DNA from: UBA1794 sp050946375 | GTDB lineage: Bacteria > Bacteroidota > Bacteroidia > Bacteroidales > Bacteroidaceae | Assembly (NCBI GenBank): GCA_050946375.1 | Contig: JBMNUT010000018.1 | Span: 1 to 38,373 of the forward strand | Length of the DNA stretch: 38,373 nt | Direction of reading: 5' to 3' | Part shown: positions 16,361 to 23,543 of the stretch, in pieces | How the letters are laid out: each line of letters starts with the position of its first letter | Numbering within the stretch: position 1 is the first letter of the stretch | Program-made: the position numbers and the translations under genes | Notes under the pieces: model-generated | Told to the model about the DNA's origin: nothing | The model's database searches: none | What the model saw: only the letters and a program-made list of their open reading frames with translations

Positions 16361-16954
16361 ATGGACGCACAGAGCTTCAAGGAAACATTCCTCCCCTGCC
16401 AAGGCCGCCTCTACCGCGCGGCGCTTCGACTGACGGGAAACAAGGAGGAAGCCGCCGACCTCGTACAGGAAACCTACCTGAAGTTCTGGGAATGCCGCCA
16501 CAAACTCCCTAAGGCGGAAAACGCGGAAGCCTATGCCGTACGCACGCTCTGCAACCTCTGCCTCTCCCGCCGCCGCACCGCCGTCCCCGAAACCTGCATT
16601 CCGGCGGTCAAAGACCTGCCTTTGGCCGACCCCTCCACGCCTGCCCTGATCTTGGAACGTCTGGAGGAAGCCACCTCTCTCAGGCTTAACGACCAAAAAG
16701 GCGCCGAGTGTCTTTCCAACCAACTGCCTGCGCTCACAGAAAAAGAAGGCTACAAAGTGGATATGGCGGTACAGCTGAAAGAGAAAATCAGCTTCATCTT
16801 CAGCAAGACCGAGAAGCTGAAAAACGCATCGAAATACCGCTATCGCAACAATCGTATTGTCTACAACCAGAATGGAGCCGAGACCGAATTTTTCTGGTAT
16901 GTCTTCCTTTCTGTTGACGAGCCCGAGGACACAGAAACGAAGGAACAGCAATAA
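16361..16954 (+). CDS. ECF sigma-70-like protein with region 2 but no recognisable region 4
   Basis: 197 residues. Residues about 4-75 match ECF sigma region 2: RLYRAALRLTGNKEEAADLVQETYLKFWE covers the core-binding helix and -10 contact, and AYAVRTLCNLCLSRRR the second part of the region. A normal Bacteroidales ECF factor of about 170-190 residues then has a helix-turn-helix region 4 that reads the -35 box. Here the sequence from about 110 on (ending DEPEDTETKEQQ) instead contains KISFIFSKTEKL and an aromatic-rich stretch with FFWYVFLSVDE, and shows no HTH. It looks like an in-frame fusion to an unrelated tail, which I do not recognise. It may be a decayed factor or a specialised one. No anti-sigma or receptor gene is next to it. 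Confidence 0.7.
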   Translation: MDAQSFKETFLPCQGRLYRAALRLTGNKEEAADLVQETYLKFWECRHKLPKAENAEAYAVRTLCNLCLSRRRTAVPETCIPAVKDLPLADPSTPALILERLEEATSLRLNDQKGAECLSNQLPALTEKEGYKVDMAVQLKEKISFIFSKTEKLKNASKYRYRNNRIVYNQNGAETEFFWYVFLSVDEPEDTETKEQQ

Positions 16955-16967
16955 AAGGGCTAAAACA

Positions 16968-17010
16968 AAGGGGCTTTACCGTCTCTGGTGAAGCCCCTTG
17001 TCTTTTATTT
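16968..17010. terminator. Bidirectional terminator between the convergent sigma-like and kinase genes
   Basis: AAGGGGCTTTACC (16968-16980) and GGTGAAGCCCCTT (16987-16999) form a 13-bp stem with one G-T pair and a 6-nt loop. The plus strand continues with GTCTTTTATTT. It can also serve the minus-strand kinase gene ending at 17005. Confidence 0.8.
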
Positions 17011-18306
17011 TCCGCTGCCGGGCAGGGTAAGCGTAAAGCAACTGCCGCGCCCCGGCGCCGAATGCAAGTAAATGTAGCCCCCGTGCTGCAACATGATCTG
17101 CATGCAAAGCGTCAGCCCAATGCCCGAACCGCCGGACTTCGTCGTAAAAAACGGAACGAACACTTGCTTCTGTACCTCGGGCGACATGCCCGGTCCGCGG
17201 TCGCGCACGCTGATTTGTACGCTACCGTCCGCACTGCGGCGCAAAGCTACATGGATTTCCACCGGTTCCGGCGCAGCAGCCTCACGGGCGTTCTTGATAA
17301 GATTGATTAAGACCTGCTCCATCTGACTGCGGTCGGCTCGGAACTGAAAATCCGGATAGGGCTGGTCGAAAGAAAGGTGCTTGTCATTGAACAAAGCTGC
17401 CAGATCCTCAAACAGTGCCGAAGCATCGACGTTCCCCATCTGCGGAGCAGGAATGTGCGTCAGCTTGCGGTAATTTTGCGTAAAGTCCAGCAACCCGCGG
17501 CTCCGGCGGTAAATGGTCTGCATGGCCTGATGCAGCCGCTTCTGCATTTTCGGGTCGTATTGCCCGGAAAGCGGCTGCGTTCCCAGCGTTTCGCTCAGGG
17601 AAAGAATCGGGGCGATGCTGTTCATTATTTCATGAGTCAATACGGTTATCAGCTTTTTCCACGATTCATTCTGCTTTTCTTCCAGCACATTGCGAATATC
17701 TTTCAAGGCAAAGAGCAACTGCAGGCGCCCCTCATTCGTAAACTGACTTACGGAAAGCAACCATTCCCCGCCCTTTTCCGCGTCAAGGGCCGGCACTACC
17801 ACCGCTTCCCCCGTTCGCTCCAGCCGCAACCAGGCTTCCGACACACGGATACAGGCGCCCAAATGACGCAATGCCGCACGGTTTTTCCAGCAAATATGCC
17901 CTTCTTCCGTCGTAACGACCACACCGGTTTCCACTTGCCCCAGCAGAATTTCATAAAACTTCAGGCGCTCGGCTTCTTCCCACTGGCGCTTCCGGAAACG
18001 GGCGAAGAGGAATTCCAGTTCATCACCTATCTCGCGAAAGACACGGCTATGCCCCGCCAACGACAAATAATCGCTCCCCATAACGCCATCGCCCTCGCAA
18101 ATCTTATAGACAAGCCGTTGCAACAGACGCAACTGCCGCACCTGCATCCGATACAGTGCCCAGCAAATACCAGCAAACGCTACCCCGCACATCACGGCGG
18201 AGCACCACATCTCACGAACTGCGAAGAAGTAAATGCCATAAACCGCCGCAAGCAACAGCAGAATGTTGCCCGCCAGACGCATACCGAACGACATCCTTAC
18301 CGTCAT
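17005..18306 (-). CDS. Membrane histidine kinase, NtrY/AtoS-like, partner of the NtrC-type regulator
   Basis: 433 residues. Two membrane helices at about 10-29 and 33-52 leave almost no periplasmic loop, so it probably senses a membrane or cytoplasmic signal. A PAS-like segment at about 120-205 (VETGVVVTTEEGHICWKN) precedes the phospho-acceptor box LTHEIMNSIAP with His225. The ATPase domain has NLIKNAREA, DRGPGMS, FTTKSGGSGIGLTL and a final GRGSCFTLTLP. The HEIMN box is typical of NtrB/NtrY-type kinases that pair with sigma-54 activators. Its ATG overlaps the regulator's stop codon by 4 bp, so the two are translationally coupled. The convergent sigma-like gene lies beyond a shared terminator. 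Confidence 0.9.
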   Translation of the reverse strand: MTVRMSFGMRLAGNILLLLAAVYGIYFFAVREMWCSAVMCGVAFAGICWALYRMQVRQLRLLQRLVYKICEGDGVMGSDYLSLAGHSRVFREIGDELEFLFARFRKRQWEEAERLKFYEILLGQVETGVVVTTEEGHICWKNRAALRHLGACIRVSEAWLRLERTGEAVVVPALDAEKGGEWLLSVSQFTNEGRLQLLFALKDIRNVLEEKQNESWKKLITVLTHEIMNSIAPILSLSETLGTQPLSGQYDPKMQKRLHQAMQTIYRRSRGLLDFTQNYRKLTHIPAPQMGNVDASALFEDLAALFNDKHLSFDQPYPDFQFRADRSQMEQVLINLIKNAREAAAPEPVEIHVALRRSADGSVQISVRDRGPGMSPEVQKQVFVPFFTTKSGGSGIGLTLCMQIMLQHGGYIYLHSAPGRGSCFTLTLPGSGK

Positions 18307-19685
18307 AAGCCCAGCTTTTCCATTTTACGATACAAGGCATAGCGCGTAATGCCCAGCAACTCCGCTGCACGAGTCACGTTCATCGCGCTCAGATGCAGAG
18401 CCCGTTCTACGGCATTCCGCTCCAACTCTTCCAGATTGAGCACCTCCTCTGCCGACCTGCGCGGCGGCACAAATGAAGCAGAAGGCAGGAAGTCTTCGGC
18501 ATGAAGCATATAGCCGTTGCACAAAACGACAGCGCGCTCCACCGCATGCTGCAGCTCCCTCACGTTACCCGGCCAAGGATATTTCTGCAACTTGCCGTAG
18601 GCTTCCCGGCTAATGCCCCGTATTTCCTTCTTATTGTACTTCTTCACGTAATGATGGAAGAAATAGTCTGTCAGCAAACGCACATCGCCTTCCCGCTCAC
18701 GGAGCGGCGGAATCCGGATTTCCACCGTATTTATCCGGTAAAAGAGGTCCTCTCTGAACATTCCCGCCTGCACTTGTGCCTGCAAGTCGGCGTTCGTGGC
18801 GCAAATCAGGCGCACATCGAGCGGAATCGGGCGCGTCCCGCCCAAACGAACGATGCGCTTCTTCTCGAGACACGTGAGCAGTTTGGCCTGAGAGGCAGCG
18901 GAAAGATTGCCAATCTCGTCCAGAAACAACGTCCCGCCGCTGGCCAATTCCATACGGCCCTGCTTCCCTGCCTTATGCGCGTCGGTAAAAGCGCCCTTTT
19001 CATAGCCAAACAATTCGCTTTCAAACAAGTTCTCAGGCACACTGCCCAAGTCGATTTCCACAAAGGGCTTCCGTCCGCGCAAAGAAGACGTGCGCCACAA
19101 ATGCCGCGCCACGACATCCTTGCCCGTTCCATTCTCGCCCAACAGCAAAACCGGGGCATCCGTATCGCGCAACTTGCCGATGGTTTCCACAATCTTCCGC
19201 ATCGCTTCCGATTCCCCGATGAGGGGCGGCAACATATCGCCCGCATCCGTGCTCAAAGCCTCCATGCGTTCTTCCAACTGCCCCACCTCGGTTTGCGAAA
19301 TCCGCAACCGCATGGCCGAGAAAAGCGTAGCCAGAAGTTTCTCTTTCTCCCACGGTTTCGATACGAAGTCCACAGCTCCAGCCTTAATGGCCCGCACCGC
19401 CTTCTCCGTATCGGCATAAGCCGTCATCATAACCACCACCGCCCGCGAATCAAGATGAAGTATTTTCTGCAAACAGTCGAAGCCTTCTTCCCCATTCACG
19501 GTGTCCCGGCTGAAATTCATATCCAACAATATTATATCGGGCCTGAACTCGGTCATGAAATGCTCGAGGCGCTTGGGCGAAAGCAGCACCTTCACCTTCT
19601 CTGCATACGGCTCAAGCAGCAGATTCAAGGCGAATAGTACGTCGCGGTTATCGTCGATTATCAGAATCTTCCCTAACTTTTCCAT
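18303..19685 (-). CDS. NtrC-family sigma-54-dependent response regulator
   Basis: 460 residues. The start at 19685 gives MEKLGKILIIDDNRD; a longer frame to 19751 would run across its own promoter. The receiver domain (1-125) has phospho-acceptor Asp55 in IILLDMNFS and Lys110. The AAA+ domain (about 155-385) has Walker A GENGTGKD (183-190), the sigma-54-contact loop as GAFTDA (231-236) where the textbook form is GAFTGA, Walker B GTLFLDE (251-257) and the FREDLFYRI arginine region. A Fis-type HTH closes the protein (MNVTRAAELLGITRYALYRKM). It overlaps its kinase by 4 bp and is divergent from the efflux operon, whose upstream region carries a sigma-54 promoter. It is very likely that operon's activator. 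Confidence 0.93.
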   Translation of the reverse strand: MEKLGKILIIDDNRDVLFALNLLLEPYAEKVKVLLSPKRLEHFMTEFRPDIILLDMNFSRDTVNGEEGFDCLQKILHLDSRAVVVMMTAYADTEKAVRAIKAGAVDFVSKPWEKEKLLATLFSAMRLRISQTEVGQLEERMEALSTDAGDMLPPLIGESEAMRKIVETIGKLRDTDAPVLLLGENGTGKDVVARHLWRTSSLRGRKPFVEIDLGSVPENLFESELFGYEKGAFTDAHKAGKQGRMELASGGTLFLDEIGNLSAASQAKLLTCLEKKRIVRLGGTRPIPLDVRLICATNADLQAQVQAGMFREDLFYRINTVEIRIPPLREREGDVRLLTDYFFHHYVKKYNKKEIRGISREAYGKLQKYPWPGNVRELQHAVERAVVLCNGYMLHAEDFLPSASFVPPRRSAEEVLNLEELERNAVERALHLSAMNVTRAAELLGITRYALYRKMEKLGL

Positions 19686-19707
19686 AATCCATGCATTTCC
19701 TTGGCGA

Positions 19708-19735
19708 CAAAGATACAACAAATGAACATGCGCAA
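19708..19735 (-). promoter_or_regulatory. Promoter of the NtrC-type regulator and kinase
   Basis: The minus strand has TATCTTTG at 19708-19715 and a TTG at 19733-19735, 17 bp upstream, a little short of the usual spacer. The start codon lies 23 bp downstream. The -33 side touches the inverted half-site cluster at 19737, which would allow autoregulation. Confidence 0.5.
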
Positions 19736-19736
19736 G

Positions 19737-19762
19737 CGTGCGGTTTCGCACGAAAATCGTGC
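19737..19762. promoter_or_regulatory. Phased inverted half-sites: probable enhancer for the NtrC-type regulator
   Basis: Three CGTGC-type half-sites alternate in orientation: CGTGCG at 19737-19742, CGCACG at 19747-19752 and TCGTGC at 19757-19762. Each starts 10 bp after the previous one, one helical turn. They form two overlapping perfect palindromes about 70-100 bp upstream of the sigma-54 promoter, the usual place for an activator's binding site. A further inverted repeat, CTTCGT (19775-19780) with ACGAAG (19792-19797), lies between. Confidence 0.6.
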
Positions 19763-19828
19763 AATTTCGAACAACTTCGTATAGGCTTCAAACGAAGCAA
19801 TACGCTGGTTTTAAGAGAACTACAAGTT

Positions 19829-19844
19829 TGGCACGCAATTTGAA
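19829..19844 (+). promoter_or_regulatory. Sigma-54 promoter of the efflux operon
   Basis: TGGCACGCAATTTGAA matches the sigma-54 consensus TGGCAC-N5-TTGCA at all but one core base: the -12 GC is GA. The GG at 19830-19831 and the -12 G at 19842 are 12 bp apart, as required. The start codon of the outer-membrane factor follows at 19871. Confidence 0.75.
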
Positions 19845-19870
19845 CCCTACTTTTCTCAAAAAGCACACGT

Positions 19871-21400
19871 ATGTTACGATTCAAACACACCGTTTCCCTC
19901 CTGCTCGCCCTGCATCTGACAACCGCGGGCCACGCCGCCGTCCCGGAGGACAGCAGTGCCGTGCGGGAATGGACGCTGGAAGAAATCATAGACCGCGCCT
20001 GCACCTGCTCGCCCGACGCGCTCTCTGCGCGCCACACCTTCAGGGCCGCCTACTGGGACTGGCGCGCCTACAAAGCCAACTACCTGCCGGCCCTGACGCT
20101 GACCTCAAGCCCCAACCTCAACCGGGCTATCAACGAAGTGACCATGGGCGACGGCAGCGTACGATTTGTAGAGCAAAACCTGCTCACGAGCGACCTCACG
20201 CTCCAACTGACCCAGCGGGTGGCCTGGACAGGAGGCACCATCTCCCTGGAGTCATCGCTTCAGCGGCTCGACCTTTTCAGCGACGGTTCTGCCTCGTGGA
20301 AGAGCATCCCGGCCAACATCAGCTACAGCCAGTCGCTGTTCGGCTACAACTCCATGAAATGGGAACGGCGCACCGAACCGCTTCGCTACGAGGAAGCACA
20401 AAAAAGCTACCTCGAAACCATGGAACTCGTAGCCGCACAAGCCGTAGACTACTTCTTCGCTCTGGCAAACGCCCAAAGCAATTACGAAACGGCCTGCCAG
20501 AATTACGCCAATGCCGATACCTTATACCATTTCGCCCGCGGCCGCTACGAAATCGGCACCATCACCGAGAACGAAATGCTGCAACTCGAGATAAACCGCC
20601 TCAACGAAGAGACGAACCGCCTGGACGCCCTCACGGAAATGGAAGAGGCTACGCTCACACTCTGCTCCTATTTAGGCTTTCCCGAAGGCGAAGGCCCTCA
20701 AAAGGTGCGCATCGGCACCGAATTGCCCGAGCTGACCGTCGACCCCGGCCATGCCCTTTTGTGGGCACACGCCCAGAGTCCCGACATAGTGAGCCTGAAA
20801 CGCCAGCAAATCGAAGCCGAGAGTTACGTGGCACAGGCCAAAGCAAACGCCGGATTCAAGGCCGACCTCTACTTGCGCTTCGGCTTGACCCAAACCTCGG
20901 ACGGCCCTCTCGGCGAAGCCTACCATCACCTGCTCGACCAGCAGATTGTAAGCGTCGGATTCACCCTGCCCATTCTCGACTGGGGAAGGGGCCGCGGACA
21001 AGTGCGCGTAGCCCAGTCGCAACGCGACCTGGTGAACACGCAGGTGGCACAGCACTACACCGACTTCGACCAGAACATCCGCAAAATCGTAGGGCAGTTC
21101 AACCTCCAGAGCCGCCGCGTCTTCGTGGCCGGACGCACAGACAGCACGGCGCAAAGGCGCAGCGACGTAGCCCGCCGCCTCTACCTGCTCGGGCGCTCCA
21201 GCGTGCTCGACCTCAACGCCTCCATCAGCGAGAAAGACGAAGCACGCCGCAACTTCATCAACGCCCTCCACACGTATTGGAGCCTCTACTACACCCTGCG
21301 CAGCCTGACACTCTACGATTTCCAAAACGGACGCCCGCTGCGGGCCGACTACGAAGCCCTCCGCGAGTACAACGACGAAAGTCCCGGAGGAAAGCCTTGA
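19871..21400 (+). CDS. TolC-family outer-membrane efflux protein
   Basis: 509 residues with a signal peptide (1-22, ending GHAA). It has the duplicated helical-hairpin layout of outer-membrane efflux factors: an N-terminal WTLEEIIDRACTCSPDALSARH repeat, a beta-rich stretch that would form the membrane barrel, a long helical middle (AAQAVDYFFALANAQSNYETA), a second copy with PDIVSLKRQQIEAESYVAQAKANAGF, and a C-terminal helix. It would form the trimeric outer-membrane channel for the exporter encoded downstream. It is the first gene of the operon, directly behind the sigma-54 promoter. The spacer to the next gene is about 140 bp and contains 22-bp repeats. Confidence 0.9.
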   Translation: MLRFKHTVSLLLALHLTTAGHAAVPEDSSAVREWTLEEIIDRACTCSPDALSARHTFRAAYWDWRAYKANYLPALTLTSSPNLNRAINEVTMGDGSVRFVEQNLLTSDLTLQLTQRVAWTGGTISLESSLQRLDLFSDGSASWKSIPANISYSQSLFGYNSMKWERRTEPLRYEEAQKSYLETMELVAAQAVDYFFALANAQSNYETACQNYANADTLYHFARGRYEIGTITENEMLQLEINRLNEETNRLDALTEMEEATLTLCSYLGFPEGEGPQKVRIGTELPELTVDPGHALLWAHAQSPDIVSLKRQQIEAESYVAQAKANAGFKADLYLRFGLTQTSDGPLGEAYHHLLDQQIVSVGFTLPILDWGRGRGQVRVAQSQRDLVNTQVAQHYTDFDQNIRKIVGQFNLQSRRVFVAGRTDSTAQRRSDVARRLYLLGRSSVLDLNASISEKDEARRNFINALHTYWSLYYTLRSLTLYDFQNGRPLRADYEALREYNDESPGGKP

Positions 21401-21506
21401 GCATCCGCATGGAAAAAGAGGCAGGACCTTTCGGAAAAAACTGCAAGACTTTTTCCGAAAACCTGCAATACTTTTCGCCAAAAGCCTTGCACCCGCTAAA
21501 AAAGAG
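21397..21506. repeat. 22-bp intergenic repeat, locus E (five units, inside the efflux operon)
   Basis: Units begin at 21397, 21419, 21441, 21463 and 21485, exactly 22 bp apart. The third and fourth start CTGCAA and have CTTTTTCCGAAAA- or CTTTTCGCCAAAA-type ends; the fifth starts CCTTGCA. The first overlaps the stop codon of the TolC-like gene. They fill almost the whole gap between genes one and two of the operon. Confidence 0.8.
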
Positions 21507-21539
21507 CAACCCGCCAACCACCGAATACCTCACAGACCT

Positions 21540-22793
21540 ATGGACATAAAACTCAAGAAAAAAAACTGGTTTCTGCGCCACAAAGGCTACCTGGCCGCAG
21601 GCCTTCTCTTCATCCTGCTGGCAGCCTATACCCTCAGCCTCGCACTCGGAAGCAAAAAGAGGCACGTATCGGCCGGCGAAATAGTCATTTCCGAAGTAAA
21701 GCAGGCAGACTTTCTCGAATACATCGAGAGCGAAGGCCTCGTAGAGCCCATGATTGCCCTGAAAGTAAACAGCCGCGTCGACGGATACGTCCGCCGCATC
21801 GTAGCCGAGGAAGGCACTTTCGTCAAGCAGGGCGACACTTTGCTCGTACTCGACAATCCCAACCTGCTGGCCGAGATAGGCGAACAGGAAAACGCCCTGC
21901 AGAAACAGCTCCTGACCTACAAGCAAGAAGAGCTGGAGATGGAGCAAAAGTCCATCACCCTGCGCAAGCAGGCCCTGACCAACCAGTATGAACTGCAGCG
22001 ACTGGCCGACAACTTCGCACTCAGCCGGGAGGAATTCCGCATGGGCATCAAGAGCAAAGCCGAACTCGAGTTGGAGCGCAAGGAATACGACTACAAGAAA
22101 CAGAGCGCCGAGCTGGAGCGCCAAAGCCTCCGCCACGACTCGGCCGCCACAGTACTGCGACAATCGCTCATAAACGCAGCCCGAAAACAGGAAATCGAGA
22201 AGTTCCGACGCATCCGCGAGCGTCGCAACGAACTCGTCGTGCGGGCTCCCGCCTCAGGACAGCTGAGCAGCCTGCAGATAGTGCCGGGGCAACAGCTGCA
22301 GGCCGGCGGGGAAATCGGCGAAATCAAGGTGCTCGACCGCTTCAAGGTGCGCATCAATCCCAGCGAGTACTACATCGACCGCATCGCCGCGGGCCTCCCG
22401 GCGCGGGCCGTGGTGCGCGGCAAGGAGTATCCCATGGCCGTCCGCCGCGTAGTGCCCGAGGTCGTGGAGCGGAGTTTCGTGGCCGAACTCGGCTTCACGG
22501 GCGCGCCGCCCGAGGCGCTGCGCATCGGGCAGCGGATCCGCGTGCAGATCGAGATAGGCAGCCCGGAGGAGACGCTCTCCCTGCCGCGCGGCGATTTCTA
22601 CAACGCCACGGGAGGACGGTGGATCTTCAAGGTGGACGAGAGCGGACGCCGCGCCGTCCGCGCCTACATACGCCTCGGACGGCAAAACCCCAAGCGCTAC
22701 GAAGTGGTCGAAGGACTGAAAAAGGGCGACCGCGTAATAACTTCGGGCTACGCGCGTTTTGAAAATGCGGAAGCCCTGACCTGGAGCGAATGA
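21540..22793 (+). CDS. Periplasmic membrane-fusion (HlyD/MacA-type) efflux adaptor
   Basis: 417 residues. One N-terminal membrane helix at about 17-36 anchors it in the inner membrane. The first lipoyl half has NSRVDGYVRRIVAEEGTFVKQGDTLLVLDNP; a coiled-coil hairpin of about 120 residues (100-220) is rich in Glu, Gln, Lys and Leu; the second lipoyl half has RAPASGQLSSLQIVPGQQLQAGG. Beta-barrel and membrane-proximal domains follow, ending with GLKKGDRVITSGY. It links the ABC transporter to the TolC-like channel. The last codons overlap a possible ATG of the next gene, but the likelier start of that gene is 42 bp on. Confidence 0.9.
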   Translation: MDIKLKKKNWFLRHKGYLAAGLLFILLAAYTLSLALGSKKRHVSAGEIVISEVKQADFLEYIESEGLVEPMIALKVNSRVDGYVRRIVAEEGTFVKQGDTLLVLDNPNLLAEIGEQENALQKQLLTYKQEELEMEQKSITLRKQALTNQYELQRLADNFALSREEFRMGIKSKAELELERKEYDYKKQSAELERQSLRHDSAATVLRQSLINAARKQEIEKFRRIRERRNELVVRAPASGQLSSLQIVPGQQLQAGGEIGEIKVLDRFKVRINPSEYYIDRIAAGLPARAVVRGKEYPMAVRRVVPEVVERSFVAELGFTGAPPEALRIGQRIRVQIEIGSPEETLSLPRGDFYNATGGRWIFKVDESGRRAVRAYIRLGRQNPKRYEVVEGLKKGDRVITSGYARFENAEALTWSE

Positions 22794-22831
22794 ATTCCCC
22801 AAACAGTATAATCCTAAAACACATAAGCATC

Positions 22832-23524
22832 ATGATCAAAACCACCGACCTTACCAAAATCTTCCGTACCGAAGAAATCGAAACCTGGGCGCTCAACCGC
22901 GTGAACATCGAGATCGAGAGCGGAGAGTTCGTAGCCGTCATGGGGCCCTCAGGCTGCGGAAAGTCCACCCTGCTCCACATACTCGGGCTGCTCGACAGCC
23001 CCTCTTCCGGAAAGCTCCTCCTCGACGGGCGCGACGTCTCCGCCCTGGGCGAAGCCGAGCGCAACAAACTCCGCAAAGGCCTGCTCGGATTCGTATTCCA
23101 GAGCTTCAATCTCATAGACGAGCTCACCGTCAGGGAAAACATCGGCCTCCCCCTGCTCTACATGGGCATCCCCCGCGAAGAACGCCAAGAGCGCGTGGAA
23201 AAAGCCATGCGCCGCATGAACATACTCCACCGCGCAGGCCACTTCCCCCAGCAGCTTTCCGGAGGACAGCAGCAGCGCACGGCCATCGCACGCGCCGTGG
23301 TCACACGGCCCAAGCTCATCCTGGCCGACGAACCCACGGGCAACCTCGACTCAAAGAACGGCACCGAGGTGATGAACCTCCTCTGCCAGCTCCACGAGGA
23401 GGGCACCACCATCGTCATGGTCACGCACTCACGCCGCGATGCCGACTACGCCGGGCGCATCATCCACCTCTTCGACGGGAAAGTCCTGAGCGACGAGACG
23501 CAGAAACCCTACCGGGAATCTTGA
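22832..23524 (+). CDS. ABC transporter ATPase, MacB/LolD type
   Basis: 230 residues. The start at 22832 gives MIKTTDLTKIF, the usual beginning of this family; the ATG at 22790, which overlaps the adaptor's stop, would add 14 untypical residues but cannot be excluded. Walker A is GPSGCGKS (38-45), the Q-loop FQSFNLIDELTVREN, the signature LSGGQQQR, Walker B LILADEPTGNLD, and the switch His is in VMVTHS. It powers the FtsX-type permease encoded 19 bp downstream. Members of this family drive extrusion of peptides, antibiotics or lipoproteins from the outer leaf of the inner membrane. The substrate here is unknown. Confidence 0.93.
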   Translation: MIKTTDLTKIFRTEEIETWALNRVNIEIESGEFVAVMGPSGCGKSTLLHILGLLDSPSSGKLLLDGRDVSALGEAERNKLRKGLLGFVFQSFNLIDELTVRENIGLPLLYMGIPREERQERVEKAMRRMNILHRAGHFPQQLSGGQQQRTAIARAVVTRPKLILADEPTGNLDSKNGTEVMNLLCQLHEEGTTIVMVTHSRRDADYAGRIIHLFDGKVLSDETQKPYRES

Positions 23525-23543
23525 AAACACGGAGGAAGAAACC

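Noticed and set aside
22790..22831. Upstream ATG for the MacB-type ATPase
   Set aside because: It overlaps the adaptor stop codon in a coupling arrangement, so it is possible, but the 14 added residues are not typical of the family, and MIKTTDL at 22832 is the usual start.
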